NCBI GenBank assembly: GCA_913063155.1 | Contig: CAJXYU010000005.1 | Span: forward strand, 248,001 to 312,000 | From: an uncultured Desulfovibrio sp. | GTDB lineage: Bacteria; Desulfobacterota; Desulfovibrionia; Desulfovibrionales; Desulfovibrionaceae | Length of the DNA: 64,000 nucleotides | Reading direction: 5' to 3' | Shown: positions 23,087 to 32,913 of the stretch, piece after piece | Numbering within the stretch: position 1 is the first letter of the stretch | Layout of the letters: the number at the start of each line of letters is the position of its first letter | Notes under the pieces: generated by a model | Database searches by the model: none | What the model saw: only the letters and a program-made list of their open reading frames with translations | Told to the model about the DNA's origin: nothing | Translations under genes and position numbers: made by a program

Positions 23087-25729
23087 GTGACCACGAACAC
23101 CAAGCCGAAGATCAAGCTGACTCCCATGCTGGAGCAGTATCTGCGTTTTAAGGAAGAGAATCCCGGCGCCCTGCTCTTTTTCCGTATGGGCGACTTTTAC
23201 GAACTTTTTTTTGAGGATGCCGAAACTGTGGCGCGTTCTGTCCAGATCGCGCTCACCAGCCGTAATTCCAAGGATGACAATCCCATCCCAATGTGCGGGG
23301 TGCCTCATCATTCCGTGGAACCTTATTTGGCCAAGTTGCTGGAACAAGGGTTCAAAATCGCTATTTGCGACCAGGTGGAGGATCCCAAGCAGGCCAAGGG
23401 CCTGGTACAGCGCGCGGTGACTCGTGTGCTTACCCCTGGCACCGTGGTTGAGGATTCCAATCTTAAGGCCAAAACACATAATTTTCTTGCGGCCTTGTAC
23501 TGGGATTCCGCTAAAAATTCCGGCGGACTGGCCTGGGTTGATTTCTCCACGGGCGAATGGTCCGGTCTTGCCTCCAAACGTGAGCCAGAGCTGTGGCAAT
23601 GGGCAGTGAAGGTGGCTCCCAGGGAGCTGTTGCTCCCCCAAGGCGGTACGGTTCCTCCCCAGTACGGCGATCTTTCCGCACAGGTGACGGCAGTTCCTCA
23701 GGGAACTCATTTTGACCTGAACCGCGCCAAGGACCGTATTCTTGAGGCTCAGAACATCGTTTCCCTGGAAACCCTCGACCTTGGGGACAAGCCGGAGTTG
23801 GTGCGCGCCTGTGGCGCCCTGTTGCTTTATCTTGAGCATACCCAGAAAGGGAATTTCAATCATCTTGGCGAGTTCAAGCCTCTCACCCTCGGCAAGCACC
23901 TGTTGTTGGATGAAGTGACCGAGCGCAATCTGGAGATTTTTCGACGTCTCGACGGTCGAACCGGCCTTGGTACTTTATGGAAAGTGCTGGATCGGACCAT
24001 GACCCCCATGGGGGGGAGATTGCTGGAGACGAGACTGCGTCAGCCGTGGCGCGATCTTTCCCCGATCACTAAGACCATGGATATGGTCGAATTATTTTTC
24101 GAGCGCGACTCCCTGCGGGGTGACATTCGTCGCGAGTTGGACAGCGTGTACGACATGGAACGGTTGTCCACCCGCGTCTTTCTGGGCAGGGCCACCCCCA
24201 AGGATTTCATTGCCCTGCGCCAGAGCCTGGTCGCCCTCCCCCACCTTCGAGCCACGCTTGAGGCCGAAGAGTTGGCCAATGCAGGCGAACTGCAGAAAAT
24301 CTTGAAGAAATGGGATGATATGGATGATCTGTCCGTACTTCTGCACAGTGCGCTGGTGGACAGTCCTCCCCCGGTGATTACGGACGGCGGCCTGTTCAAA
24401 CAGGGATACAATGCCGAACTGGACGAGTACATAGAACTCACCGAACATGGCGAGGCCCGTCTCAAGGAGTTGCAGCAGAAAGAAATAGAAGACAGCGGCA
24501 TTCCCAAGATCAAGATGGGTTTCAACAAAGTCTTTGGTTATTATCTTGAGATATCAAAGGCCTATAAGGGCGAAGTGCCCGATCATTTCATCCGCAGGCA
24601 AACCCTGGTCAATAGCGAACGGTACATCACCCCTGAGCTGAAGGAACTTGAAGAGAAATTGCTCAGTGCCTCGGAAAAGCGCAAGACGTTGGAATACAAT
24701 CTTTTTCAACAATTGCGCGAAACCTTGGCCGAATCTCGAGGCCGCTTTCTGTTCATGGCCGGTGTCATCGCCGGGCTCGACTATTGGCAGTCTCTGGCCG
24801 AGACGGCCCGCGTCAACGACTGGCGCCGTCCGACATTGCATGAAGGCATGGAGCTTGAGATCGAGGCTGGCCGTCATCCCGTGGTGGAAGATTCCGTGGG
24901 GGCTGCCAATTATATTCCCAATGATCTCAAGATCGGCCAGGACCGGCGCATCCTGCTTATCACCGGCCCCAATATGGCGGGTAAGTCCACGGTGCTCAGG
25001 CAGGTGGCCATTATGACCATCATGGCTCAGGTCGGTTCATTCGTCCCGGCGCGAAGCGCCAGGCTTGGCTTGGTGGACCGTGTCTTTTCGCGCGTGGGGG
25101 CATCGGACAACCTCGCGCAGGGGCAGAGTACCTTCATGGTCGAGATGATGGAGACTGCACGCATTCTGCGTCAGGCTTCCATGCGCAGCCTGGTCATTCT
25201 CGACGAGATCGGCCGCGGCACCAGCACCTTTGATGGCCTTGCTCTGGCTTGGGCCGTCGTGGAGGAGCTTTCCAAGCGTGCCCGCGGTGGTATCCGCACC
25301 TTGTTCGCCACTCATTACCATGAACTGACTTCCTTGGAAGGCAGGATCGAGGGGCTGCGCAATTTGAACATTGCGGTCAAGGAGTGGAAAGGCGACATCG
25401 TCTTTTTGCGCAAGCTGGTTCCCGGTGCTGCGGACCGCAGCTACGGCATCGAAGTGGCCAAGCTTGCCGGCGTACCCAAGCCCGTGGTCGACAGGGCGCG
25501 GGAAATTCTTGCGCAACTCGAGGAAAAATCGCAGGATAACAAATCCATTACCGTGGACCGCGTTTCCCAAACTCTGCTCCCGGGCATGTGCTACACGCCG
25601 GAACAGCAGGAGATTCAAGAGGAAGCGCACCCGCTCATTACTGAACTGGAAGGATTGGACGTGGACGGCATGACCCCTATTGAAGCGCTTACCCTGCTGC
25701 ATCGTTGGAAGTCGTCCGTCAAGGGATAG
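23087..25729 (+). CDS. mutS: DNA mismatch repair protein MutS
   Basis: Recognises base mismatches and small loops and triggers repair with MutL. The likely start is GTG 23087, 11 bases after the lapB stop, giving 880 residues; the ribosome site is weak. The mismatch-binding loop FRMGDFYELFFEDAE is near the N-terminus. The ATPase has Walker A TGPNMAGKSTVLRQ, the ABC-like signature around NLAQGQSTFMVEM, Walker B LVILDEIGRGTSTFDG and the H-loop FATHYHEL. Residues past 800 form the C-terminal clamp. Full length, no defects. Confidence 0.96.
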   Translation: MTTNTKPKIKLTPMLEQYLRFKEENPGALLFFRMGDFYELFFEDAETVARSVQIALTSRNSKDDNPIPMCGVPHHSVEPYLAKLLEQGFKIAICDQVEDPKQAKGLVQRAVTRVLTPGTVVEDSNLKAKTHNFLAALYWDSAKNSGGLAWVDFSTGEWSGLASKREPELWQWAVKVAPRELLLPQGGTVPPQYGDLSAQVTAVPQGTHFDLNRAKDRILEAQNIVSLETLDLGDKPELVRACGALLLYLEHTQKGNFNHLGEFKPLTLGKHLLLDEVTERNLEIFRRLDGRTGLGTLWKVLDRTMTPMGGRLLETRLRQPWRDLSPITKTMDMVELFFERDSLRGDIRRELDSVYDMERLSTRVFLGRATPKDFIALRQSLVALPHLRATLEAEELANAGELQKILKKWDDMDDLSVLLHSALVDSPPPVITDGGLFKQGYNAELDEYIELTEHGEARLKELQQKEIEDSGIPKIKMGFNKVFGYYLEISKAYKGEVPDHFIRRQTLVNSERYITPELKELEEKLLSASEKRKTLEYNLFQQLRETLAESRGRFLFMAGVIAGLDYWQSLAETARVNDWRRPTLHEGMELEIEAGRHPVVEDSVGAANYIPNDLKIGQDRRILLITGPNMAGKSTVLRQVAIMTIMAQVGSFVPARSARLGLVDRVFSRVGASDNLAQGQSTFMVEMMETARILRQASMRSLVILDEIGRGTSTFDGLALAWAVVEELSKRARGGIRTLFATHYHELTSLEGRIEGLRNLNIAVKEWKGDIVFLRKLVPGAADRSYGIEVAKLAGVPKPVVDRAREILAQLEEKSQDNKSITVDRVSQTLLPGMCYTPEQQEIQEEAHPLITELEGLDVDGMTPIEALTLLHRWKSSVKG

Positions 25730-25744
25730 ACAGGAACGGGCTCA

Positions 25745-26197
25745 ATGAATGATTTCATCAAACTAGTGGCCATCATTACACTGGCCGTTGCCGTATTCAT
25801 GGCCGGTTGCGCCATTGGCCATAAGGAATGGCCCAGCCCTGATGTCGAACAGGATGAGTTCGGTCTGAAACTGGTCAAGGGACAAAGGCAGAACGGTGAC
25901 TGTCTGTATCTTGAATTTTACGTGTCCGGAGCCAGGGACCGTCTTTCCTTCGTACTCCTTCAGTTGGAACCCGTTGGCGACGGCCCCGGACAGGGGTGTG
26001 CCGAATGCCCGTTCATGCCTCGTCAGGGAGCCCGTCTTTCCCGAGGGGAGGCCGGCTTCACCTTGACCAACAATATTCTTCAGTTGTCGTATTGCGGGCT
26101 TGATCCAGATACCGAGTACCGGTTCCGTGTGGTGGGAGTGAACGAACTCTCCAACCTGGCGCTGGTGCAAACAGATATTTACGTAGCAACACCTTAA
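25745..26197 (+). CDS. Small predicted lipoprotein
   Basis: 150 residues. A signal peptide with lipobox (AVFMAGC, lipidated Cys22) is followed by a roughly 125-residue beta-rich domain with several Cys (GQGCAECPF, LSYCGLD). The end has a fibronectin-like DPDTEYRFRVVGVNE. I do not recognise a family. It sits 15 bases after mutS and 26 before lysA, the place where many bacteria have a small lipoprotein (LptM-like) upstream of lysA, but this one is much longer than LptM. Probably an envelope protein. Confidence 0.7.
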   Translation: MNDFIKLVAIITLAVAVFMAGCAIGHKEWPSPDVEQDEFGLKLVKGQRQNGDCLYLEFYVSGARDRLSFVLLQLEPVGDGPGQGCAECPFMPRQGARLSRGEAGFTLTNNILQLSYCGLDPDTEYRFRVVGVNELSNLALVQTDIYVATP

Positions 26198-26223
26198 TGT
26201 ATCATCCCAAGGAGAGTTGAGGC

Positions 26224-27462
26224 ATGCATCATTTTCAGTACCGTGACGGAAAGCTCCATGCCGAGGAACTGGGCGTGCGGCAGCTTGCCGAACAGTACGG
26301 CACGCCGCTTTACATCTACTCTGCCGCGACCCTGCGACGTCACTTCAAAGCCTTTGATTCCGCCTTCAAAGGCCTTGATCATATGACGTGCTACTCGGTC
26401 AAAGCCAATTCCAACGTGTCCCTTCTGCGTCTGCTGGCCCAGCAGGGAGCGGGCATGGACATCGTTTCAGGCGGTGAGCTTTACCGCGCTCTCAAAGCCG
26501 GAGTCACCCCAGAAAAGATCGTCTATTCCGGTGTCGGTAAAAAGGCTGATGAGATCCGCGAAGCCCTGGAAGCCGGCATTCTCATGTTCAATGTGGAATC
26601 CATGGCCGAGTTGAAACGCATCAACACCATCGCCAAGGAAATGGGCAAGGTGGCCCGGATCAGCTTTCGCATCAATCCGGATGTCGATCCCCAGACCCAT
26701 CCCTATATTTCCACCGGCATGAAGAAGAACAAGTTCGGCTTGGACATAGAGCACTCCCTCAAGGCCTATGAAATGGCCCGGGACATGAATGCCGTGGAGC
26801 CCGTGGGCATGGATTGCCACATAGGCTCCCAGCTCACCTCCATCGAGCCGTTCCTCGAAGCTCTGGACAAACTCATTGCTTTCTACAACAGGCTCGCCGA
26901 CATGGGAGTGGCGATCAAGTATCTGGATCTGGGCGGTGGCCTGGGTATTCAGTACAATGAAGAAGAACCGCCGCACCCCGAGGCCTTCGGCAAGGCTCTC
27001 ACCGAAAAGCTCAAGGACCTGCCTCTGACGGTCATCCTGGAGCCGGGACGCGTCATCGCCGGGAATGCGGGTATCATGGTCACCGAGGTGGTCTATACCA
27101 AGCAAACTCCGAGTAAGAACTTCCTGATTGTGGACGCCGCCATGAATGATCTGGTGCGCCCCGCCCTTTATGATTCCTACCACCGCATTGCCGAGGTGGA
27201 GGAACACGGACGCGACTCCGTTGAAGTGGATATTGTCGGCCCCATCTGCGAATCCAGCGATTTTCTGGCGCGCGACCGGGAACTCCCGGCCCTGGAACAG
27301 GGTGAGCTCTTGGCTGTCTTTTCCGCCGGTGCTTATGGTTTTACCATGTCTTCCAATTACAACAGCCGTCGGCGCGCCTGCGAGCTGTTGGTGGACGGGG
27401 ACAAGGCCACGGTGGCCCGCAAACGCGAGACATACGAAGATCTCGTGGAAGGCGAAATCTAG
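26224..27462 (+). CDS. lysA: Diaminopimelate decarboxylase
   Basis: Last step of lysine synthesis: meso-diaminopimelate to lysine and CO2. The 412-residue fold-type III PLP enzyme has CYSVKANSN with the PLP Lys at residue 60, GAGMDIVSGGEL, HIGSQLT, YLDLGGGLGIQY, ILEPGRVIAGNAG, and GPICESSDFLA with the catalytic Cys. AAGGAG lies 10 bases before the ATG. A strong terminator follows. It works downstream of dapL (15943-17109). Confidence 0.96.
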   Translation: MHHFQYRDGKLHAEELGVRQLAEQYGTPLYIYSAATLRRHFKAFDSAFKGLDHMTCYSVKANSNVSLLRLLAQQGAGMDIVSGGELYRALKAGVTPEKIVYSGVGKKADEIREALEAGILMFNVESMAELKRINTIAKEMGKVARISFRINPDVDPQTHPYISTGMKKNKFGLDIEHSLKAYEMARDMNAVEPVGMDCHIGSQLTSIEPFLEALDKLIAFYNRLADMGVAIKYLDLGGGLGIQYNEEEPPHPEAFGKALTEKLKDLPLTVILEPGRVIAGNAGIMVTEVVYTKQTPSKNFLIVDAAMNDLVRPALYDSYHRIAEVEEHGRDSVEVDIVGPICESSDFLARDRELPALEQGELLAVFSAGAYGFTMSSNYNSRRRACELLVDGDKATVARKRETYEDLVEGEI

Positions 27463-27470
27463 AACAACCG

Positions 27471-27502
27471 GGGCTGGGATTTCGCATCCCGGCCCTTTTT
27501 TT
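27471..27502 (+). terminator. Strong terminator after lysA, directly abutting the rsmE start codon
   Basis: GGGCTGGGAT (27471-27480) pairs with ATCCCGGCCC (27486-27495) around TTCGC, then a run of T. The rsmE ATG begins at 27504. Confidence 0.9.
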
Positions 27503-27503
27503 C

Positions 27504-28244
27504 ATGGCCAGAAAGAATTCATTTTATCTTCCCCCGGCTCAGTGGCCCTCCCGCTCTGGCGACAAGGTGTTGCTGGACGGTGCTGAAGCCAAGCATATGG
27601 TCAAGGTGCTGCGCACCCGGCTCGGTGAAACTGTGCGGCTCTTTGACGGTGCCGGACACGAGGGCGATTTCATTCTGTTGGAAGCGACCAAATCCAAGGC
27701 CGTGCTCGAGACAGTCGAGGTTGTCTCATATGATCAGAGACAAAGCGGTTTGTGGTTGGCCCTTGGCTGGAACAAGTCCTCTCGGCGCGGTTTCCTGCTG
27801 GAAAAGGCCGTGGAACTGCAGGCGGCGGGCATAATCTTCTGGCAGGCAGAGTTCAGCCAGGGCAAATTGCCCGCTGAAACCAAGGAGAGCTGGGAGGATA
27901 AGTGTGTTCAGGCGGCCAAGCAGTGCGGCAATCCCTGGCTGCCGGAGCTGGGTGTCGTTCCTGGCGGCGTGAATGGTGTGGTGGACTATGGAAAAGGGTT
28001 TGACCGCATCATACTTGCTTGGGAAAATCAGACCGGCGCGCTGCTCTCTCCCCAGGATTTCGAAACGGGGAAAAACCTGGTCGTGATTGGGCCGGAGGGC
28101 GGCTTTGCCTGGCATGAGGCGCAATATTTCATGGAACATGGTTTTGAGGCCATGTCATTGGGCAACAGTATCCTGCGCTGGGAAACAGCGGCCATGTATT
28201 GCCTGAGTCTTTCATTCTACGCGCGGGAAGCAGTATCTTTATGA
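27504..28244 (+). CDS. rsmE: 16S rRNA m3U1498 methyltransferase RsmE
   Basis: SAM-dependent SPOUT-class enzyme methylating N3 of U1498 in 16S rRNA. The 246-residue product has a PUA-like N-terminus (NSFYLPP, HMVKVLRTRLGE) and the trefoil-knot end VVIGPEGGFAWHE and SLGNSILRWETAA. The ATG follows the T tract of the lysA terminator by one base and has no Shine-Dalgarno sequence, so its mRNA source is unclear. Its stop overlaps the rarA start (ATGA). Confidence 0.9.
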   Translation: MARKNSFYLPPAQWPSRSGDKVLLDGAEAKHMVKVLRTRLGETVRLFDGAGHEGDFILLEATKSKAVLETVEVVSYDQRQSGLWLALGWNKSSRRGFLLEKAVELQAAGIIFWQAEFSQGKLPAETKESWEDKCVQAAKQCGNPWLPELGVVPGGVNGVVDYGKGFDRIILAWENQTGALLSPQDFETGKNLVVIGPEGGFAWHEAQYFMEHGFEAMSLGNSILRWETAAMYCLSLSFYAREAVSL

Positions 28245-29467
28245 AGTTGGAAATTACAGAAAATCAACCTCTTGCGGACCGCATTCGTCCGAAGTCCTTA
28301 GACGACTTCATCGGGCAGGGACACATCCGCAGCCGTATCGACGCCATGCAGAAGTCGGTTCGGTTACCCAGCCTGTTGCTGTTCGGCCCTCCAGGGTGCG
28401 GCAAGTCCACGCTTGCCCTGCTGCTCGCCAAGGACAGCGGAAAGGAATACATCCGGCTGAGTGCGCCCGAGGCAGGTTTGACCGCCCTGCGCAAGAAGCT
28501 TCCCGGCAACAAGATCCTCGTGCTGGACGAGTTGCATCGTTTTTCCAAGGCGCAACAGGATTTTTTCCTGCCTATTCTCGAATCCGGCGAGATCACTATG
28601 ATCGCCAGCACCACCGAGAATCCGTCCTACAGTGTCACGCGTCAGCTGCTTTCACGTTTGCATGTCCTGCGTTTACGGCCGTTAAGCCGTGATGAACTGG
28701 TGAAGGTCGCCGCGCGCGGGGCTGAGGAGCTCGGTCTGGAAATCGCTGACGAAAGCAAGCTGTTCCTGGCGGCCATGGCCGGAGGCGATGCCCGCACCCT
28801 GTTGAATTTGTTGGAGTATACGGCTGAGTTGCCCAAGGACAAGTTGGACGTGGAAAGCCTGCGCGAAACCCTGCCGGATATTGTCATCCGTGGCGATCGC
28901 GACGGCGACTCCCATTACGAGTTGGCGTCCGCCTTGATCAAGTCCATACGCGGCAGTGATCCGGACGCAGCGCTCTATTACATGGCCAGTTTGGTGGAAA
29001 GCGGCGAAGACCCCAGATTCATCACCCGGCGGCTGATCATTTCCGCATCGGAGGATATCGGTTTGGGTGATCCCAACGCCCTGCCCATGGCCATGGCCTG
29101 CCATCAGGCCATTGAGACCGTAGGCATGCCCGAGGGCGGCATCATCATGGCCGAGACCGTTGTTTACCTTGCCTTGGCGCCCAAAAGCAACGCCACCTAT
29201 CAGGCCTACCGGACCACGCAGAGAGAAATTCGGGAAAACGGTGCACAGCCCGTGCCCCTGCACCTGCGTAACGCTTCCACAGCGCTGCAGCGAGAATGGG
29301 GATACGGTCGCGGGTATCTCTATCCGCACAATTTCCCCAAGGCCTGGGCCGATCAGGACTATTTGCCCTCGCAGCTCAAGGGTCGCATTTTTTACCATTC
29401 CAAGGATCAGGGAGCCGAGCCCAAACTTAATGCCTGGCTTCGTCAGTTTAAAAAAAGAAACAGGTAA
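28241..29467 (+). CDS. rarA: Replication-associated recombination protein A (RarA/MgsA AAA+ ATPase)
   Basis: Clamp-loader-like ATPase acting at stalled replication forks. The start ATG 28241 overlaps the rsmE stop as ATGA. The 408-residue product shows PLADRIRPKSLDDFIGQGH, Walker A GPPGCGKST, Walker B ILVLDELHRF, sensor 1 MIASTTENPS, and the family-specific C-terminal domain with SALIKSIRGSDPDAALYY and ASEDIGLGDPNAL. Full length and typical. Confidence 0.93.
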   Translation: MKLEITENQPLADRIRPKSLDDFIGQGHIRSRIDAMQKSVRLPSLLLFGPPGCGKSTLALLLAKDSGKEYIRLSAPEAGLTALRKKLPGNKILVLDELHRFSKAQQDFFLPILESGEITMIASTTENPSYSVTRQLLSRLHVLRLRPLSRDELVKVAARGAEELGLEIADESKLFLAAMAGGDARTLLNLLEYTAELPKDKLDVESLRETLPDIVIRGDRDGDSHYELASALIKSIRGSDPDAALYYMASLVESGEDPRFITRRLIISASEDIGLGDPNALPMAMACHQAIETVGMPEGGIIMAETVVYLALAPKSNATYQAYRTTQREIRENGAQPVPLHLRNASTALQREWGYGRGYLYPHNFPKAWADQDYLPSQLKGRIFYHSKDQGAEPKLNAWLRQFKKRNR

Positions 29468-29525
29468 GAGCGGGACACTGCCCCACGCCTCGCCAGAGGG
29501 GTAATGCCCTTATTTGTCAGAGGCG

Positions 29526-30800
29526 TCAGTTCTTTTTGCCGTACAGCTTGCGCCATTCATCCAGGAACAGGATGGAGGTGTCCAGGTCTGAGAGCTTGCC
29601 GTGCTGCTGTCGGACCGCCCATACAAGGTCCTCGAAGCTCACGTCTTCCGGCAACTTGAGCTGTTCCAGAAGCTTCTGGATGTCCTGTTTCAGTTCGGGC
29701 GGGAAGTCTTCGGAATAAAGTGCTTTGCGCTGCCTTTTCTTAGGCCAGCCTTCCAGGCGTTCGGCAGTGAAGTCGAGCAGGGATTGCATGCGCACTGCAT
29801 AGGTGTGGTCTCTGAGCACCCGTGCCCTGCCCTTTTCCGCGTATGTCTTGCATTCTTTGGGATGAGCCAGAAAGTGGTCGATTTTTGCCAGCAGGTCGTC
29901 CATGGATTCGAAAGTGGCCAATTCGTCATCCTCGAATGCCTCGGCCATGAGTTGTCGTCTGTCCACGAGCTGGAATGCGCCGCAGCCGCACAACTCGAAA
30001 GTGCGTGGGTTGATGAAGTCTCCGTAGGTTACCAGCCTGTCGGTCTGGATGCTTGAGTGCAGGTTCAGGTTGATGCGTGTGGCATTGAATATTTTGACGC
30101 ACTCTTCCGAGGAAACACGCCTACCGTCAAACTGCAGGTAGGGCTTGAGCACGTGATCACCGTCCCATTCATTGCCCCAGATCTTGAAATCCTTGCCCAC
30201 CAGCTTGTGGAAGGCAACTCGGCGGTTGGGATAGCCCGCCCCCATGAAGGATATCTCCGAGCCGTACTTTTTGCGATCTATGGAGTTGAGCTTCAGTGGT
30301 TTATGGAAGTCGGGCTGCGCCGCCAGTGGCAGGTAGATGACATTGTCGACACCGATTTTGGTGAGTTCCTCGAAAAATTGCCCTTTCTGGATGATCGCAA
30401 AAATGTCGTAGAATGGTGCGTAGGCCTTCCAGTAGGTGAACAGGCTGTAGTCCTCAACAAACCACATGGCCGTGGGAACCTTGTCGCGCTTGAGGCGTTT
30501 GAGGGCCTGTTGGCTCAGCGGGGCCTGGGCCATGGCCAGCACCAGGTCCGGTTCGAAAGTCTCCACTTTTGCCAGCACGGCCTGGCTGACCACCTGCAGA
30601 TAGGTGTTCTGGAGATAGTCCAGCCGGTCGGTGGTCACTTTGAGGTTTTGGAGCGCGGAGTAGGATGCGTAGAAATCAGGTGCTTCAAAAACTTCAACGT
30701 TATGCCCCAGTTCCTTGAGTGCTTCGGCGCAAAAGCGACCGATGGGCAGAGAACCTCCATAAAGAGGCAGAACAACAAGTATTTTCAGGTGGCTACTCAT
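29526..30800 (-). CDS. CgeB-like glycosyltransferase (GT-B fold)
   Basis: 424 residues. The N-terminal half begins KILVVLPLYGGSLPIGRF, a nucleotide-fold start. The C-terminal half has ISFMGAGYPNRR, FNATRINLNLHSS and PRTFELCGCGAFQLVD, the pattern of CgeB/glycos_transf_1-type enzymes that decorate surface structures. A C-terminal extension (about 350-424) is charged and helical. Donor and acceptor are unknown. A second glycosyltransferase gene lies 65 bases upstream on the same strand, so the two probably act in one surface-glycan or flagellin-modification route. Confidence 0.72.
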   Translation of the reverse strand: MSSHLKILVVLPLYGGSLPIGRFCAEALKELGHNVEVFEAPDFYASYSALQNLKVTTDRLDYLQNTYLQVVSQAVLAKVETFEPDLVLAMAQAPLSQQALKRLKRDKVPTAMWFVEDYSLFTYWKAYAPFYDIFAIIQKGQFFEELTKIGVDNVIYLPLAAQPDFHKPLKLNSIDRKKYGSEISFMGAGYPNRRVAFHKLVGKDFKIWGNEWDGDHVLKPYLQFDGRRVSSEECVKIFNATRINLNLHSSIQTDRLVTYGDFINPRTFELCGCGAFQLVDRRQLMAEAFEDDELATFESMDDLLAKIDHFLAHPKECKTYAEKGRARVLRDHTYAVRMQSLLDFTAERLEGWPKKRQRKALYSEDFPPELKQDIQKLLEQLKLPEDVSFEDLVWAVRQQHGKLSDLDTSILFLDEWRKLYGKKN

Positions 30801-30865
30801 TTGTTTTTGTTACTCCGGTGGATTTCCGTTTTTCTAGACTTGTCTCTAACCAGCTGAAATTAATT

Positions 30866-32125
30866 TTAATCAACGACCGGGGACAGTTTTCTTTTCTTTT
30901 CGTTTGCCGCAAGCCAGTCCTTGTCCCGGTAAAGTTGCTGGGCAAAGTCGTGGTCAAGGGCGCTGCCTACGCCGTTTCTACCCACATGCTGGGCAAGAAA
31001 ATTTCTGAAAAGATGCCGGGTTTCCGCCTCTGGGTCTTTTCCGGCAAAGGGTACGTAGGTCATGCCGAAGTCATCCGTTGCAGTGGCGTAGCCTGTGATC
31101 CCGGCAGGCGCGTGCTCCGGTTTGCCGGTGAGCATGAACCGGATGAACTCAGGACGGTTGAAGCCGTTCAGGCATTCCAGATCGTAATCGCAGGGCTGGG
31201 TTTCCAGACATGGCAGACAATGGGTGATGGCCTGATAGACAGCGTGTCCCAGCCCGTAAGGGCCGGTTTCAAAACACCAGGCCGAGGATAGGAAGAAGGC
31301 GTTGACGGGCGTGCCCAGATGCGCAGCCAGATGCATGGTTCCGGTATCTGGCGTCAGCACTTTGTCCAAGGCGCCCACGATATCCAGCAGGTCGTCCCAA
31401 TTGGTTTTTCCCGCCAGGTTTTCGGTATTGTCCGCAACTTCGCTGGGCAGGTTCTTCAGCAGTTCCTCTCCTGCTTTGCGTTCGGCCCCGCTGCCGAGGA
31501 GAACCAGTCTAGAGTTTTTGTTCCCTTTTGAAATTGCAGAGGAAATGGTGGCCAGTAATGCAGGCGGCAGGGAGCGTCGCGTTTCTCGTCCGGCCAACAC
31601 CACGCCGATGCCTCCTCCTTTGGGGGACGCCGTGGGGTTGACCGCCTGCGGCTCGATGGCGTCCGCACAGTAAAGCCCCCAGAAATCGACCAGATTCACG
31701 GCGATACGGCGATGCCTGGACCAGCGCATGGCCATTTGAGCCCAGGTGGAGATGATCTCCTGACCGTTGTGCCAGCGGTAGCCGAGCACCGTATCCGGCT
31801 CGAACAGGGCCGCCAATCGGAAATTGAGCGGAGAAAAGTTCAGGTTGTAGACTTCGTCGAAACTCACACTTTGCAGGGCGGCAAAGGTTTTGCGGTTGTC
31901 CACCAGCATGGCCTGGATGGTTTGTATGCCGCTTAACCCGGTGCCGTGAGCCGCAATGGGGTGAACGATGGTCTCCGGATAGACCAGCTCGGCCAACCGG
32001 CTGAGAGAGGTGTCGATGCACAGGTGCACCTGTCCGTCCTGCCGGGCAAGCAGGGTCTTCACGAGCCGTTTGGTCTGGATGAGGTCGCCGAACCGGGCGA
32101 TTTGTATGACAAGGTACTGTTTCAT
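30866..32125 (-). CDS. Glycosyltransferase family 9 (heptosyltransferase-like)
   Basis: 419 residues. IQIARFGDLIQTKRL at the N-terminus and VLTPDTGTMHLAAHLGTP in the second half are the family 9 landmarks (ADP-heptose:LPS heptosyltransferases and relatives). A Cys-rich stretch CLPCLETQPCDYDLEC follows about residue 300 and is unusual for WaaC/WaaF. The role may be LPS core assembly or another glycan. It is upstream of the CgeB-like gene and divergent from sirC. Confidence 0.78.
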   Translation of the reverse strand: MKQYLVIQIARFGDLIQTKRLVKTLLARQDGQVHLCIDTSLSRLAELVYPETIVHPIAAHGTGLSGIQTIQAMLVDNRKTFAALQSVSFDEVYNLNFSPLNFRLAALFEPDTVLGYRWHNGQEIISTWAQMAMRWSRHRRIAVNLVDFWGLYCADAIEPQAVNPTASPKGGGIGVVLAGRETRRSLPPALLATISSAISKGNKNSRLVLLGSGAERKAGEELLKNLPSEVADNTENLAGKTNWDDLLDIVGALDKVLTPDTGTMHLAAHLGTPVNAFFLSSAWCFETGPYGLGHAVYQAITHCLPCLETQPCDYDLECLNGFNRPEFIRFMLTGKPEHAPAGITGYATATDDFGMTYVPFAGKDPEAETRHLFRNFLAQHVGRNGVGSALDHDFAQQLYRDKDWLAANEKKRKLSPVVD

Positions 32126-32235
32126 GGAGCCTTTCCGATTTCAATTTTATTTATCCCATAACCTGTGAGCATGGCAAGAAAACGAGGGGAAAATGGGGTT
32201 TTACAGTATACCATGCCTTGGTGTATTGAGAATCG

Positions 32236-32913
32236 ATGCGTTATTATCCCGTATTCATCAATCTCGAAAAGAAGCAGTGCCTTGTGGTGGGTGCCGGTGA
32301 GGTGGGCCGCCGCAAGATACAGTCCCTGCTGGATTCTGGTGCCGGCGGCGTGACCGTCATCGACACAGCCGAGCCCGGCGAGGATATGGTCCCGCTGCTC
32401 GAATACGACACCCTGCATTTTGAATGCAGGCGTTTTCGCGACAGCGACCTGGATGGAAAGTTTTTGGTCATAGCCTCCACCAGCAGCGAAGAAGTCAACT
32501 GGCGTATCAGCAACCTGTGCGCCGAACGCGGCATTCTCTGCAACATTGTGGATCAACCCGAAAAATGCAGTTTCATCGTGCCGGCCACCGTCAAGCGCGG
32601 CGATCTCACCGTGGCCATCTCCACAGCGGGCAGGAGCCCTGCACTGGCCAAGCAGATTCGCAAGAATCTACAGGAAAGCTTCGGCGATGAATACGCGGTT
32701 CTGCTGTCCATCATGGGCAAGCTACGCCCCATGATGCTCGGTCTCGGCCTGGAGACAAAGGACAATACTGCCGTGTTCCGCCGTATCGTGGGCTCGAACC
32801 TGCTGGAAGTCCTGGCCGCAGGCAACCTTGACTCCGCAGCCGGAATTTTTAGAGAAATATTACCTTCCCCGCTGCACGACAACATACCGGAGTTGCTGAA
32901 TGGGATTGTTTGA
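32236..32913 (+). CDS. sirC: Precorrin-2 dehydrogenase / siroheme synthase N-terminal domain protein
   Basis: NAD-dependent oxidation of precorrin-2 to sirohydrochlorin, a step toward siroheme, B12 and the alternative heme route. The 225-residue protein opens MRYYPVFINLEKKQCLVVGAGEVGRRKI with the Rossmann GAGEVG, then NIVDQPEKCSFIVPA and VAISTAGRSPALAKQIR, all typical of CysG-N/Met8p/SirC. No methyltransferase domain is attached. Whether it also chelates iron cannot be seen. Its end overlaps ccsA by 14 bases. Confidence 0.9.
   Translation: MRYYPVFINLEKKQCLVVGAGEVGRRKIQSLLDSGAGGVTVIDTAEPGEDMVPLLEYDTLHFECRRFRDSDLDGKFLVIASTSSEEVNWRISNLCAERGILCNIVDQPEKCSFIVPATVKRGDLTVAISTAGRSPALAKQIRKNLQESFGDEYAVLLSIMGKLRPMMLGLGLETKDNTAVFRRIVGSNLLEVLAAGNLDSAAGIFREILPSPLHDNIPELLNGIV

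Noticed and set aside
29526-32125. A surface-polysaccharide gene island
   Set aside because: Only two glycosyltransferase genes are present, with no transport, polymerase or sugar-nucleotide genes and no change in base composition or mobile-element traces.
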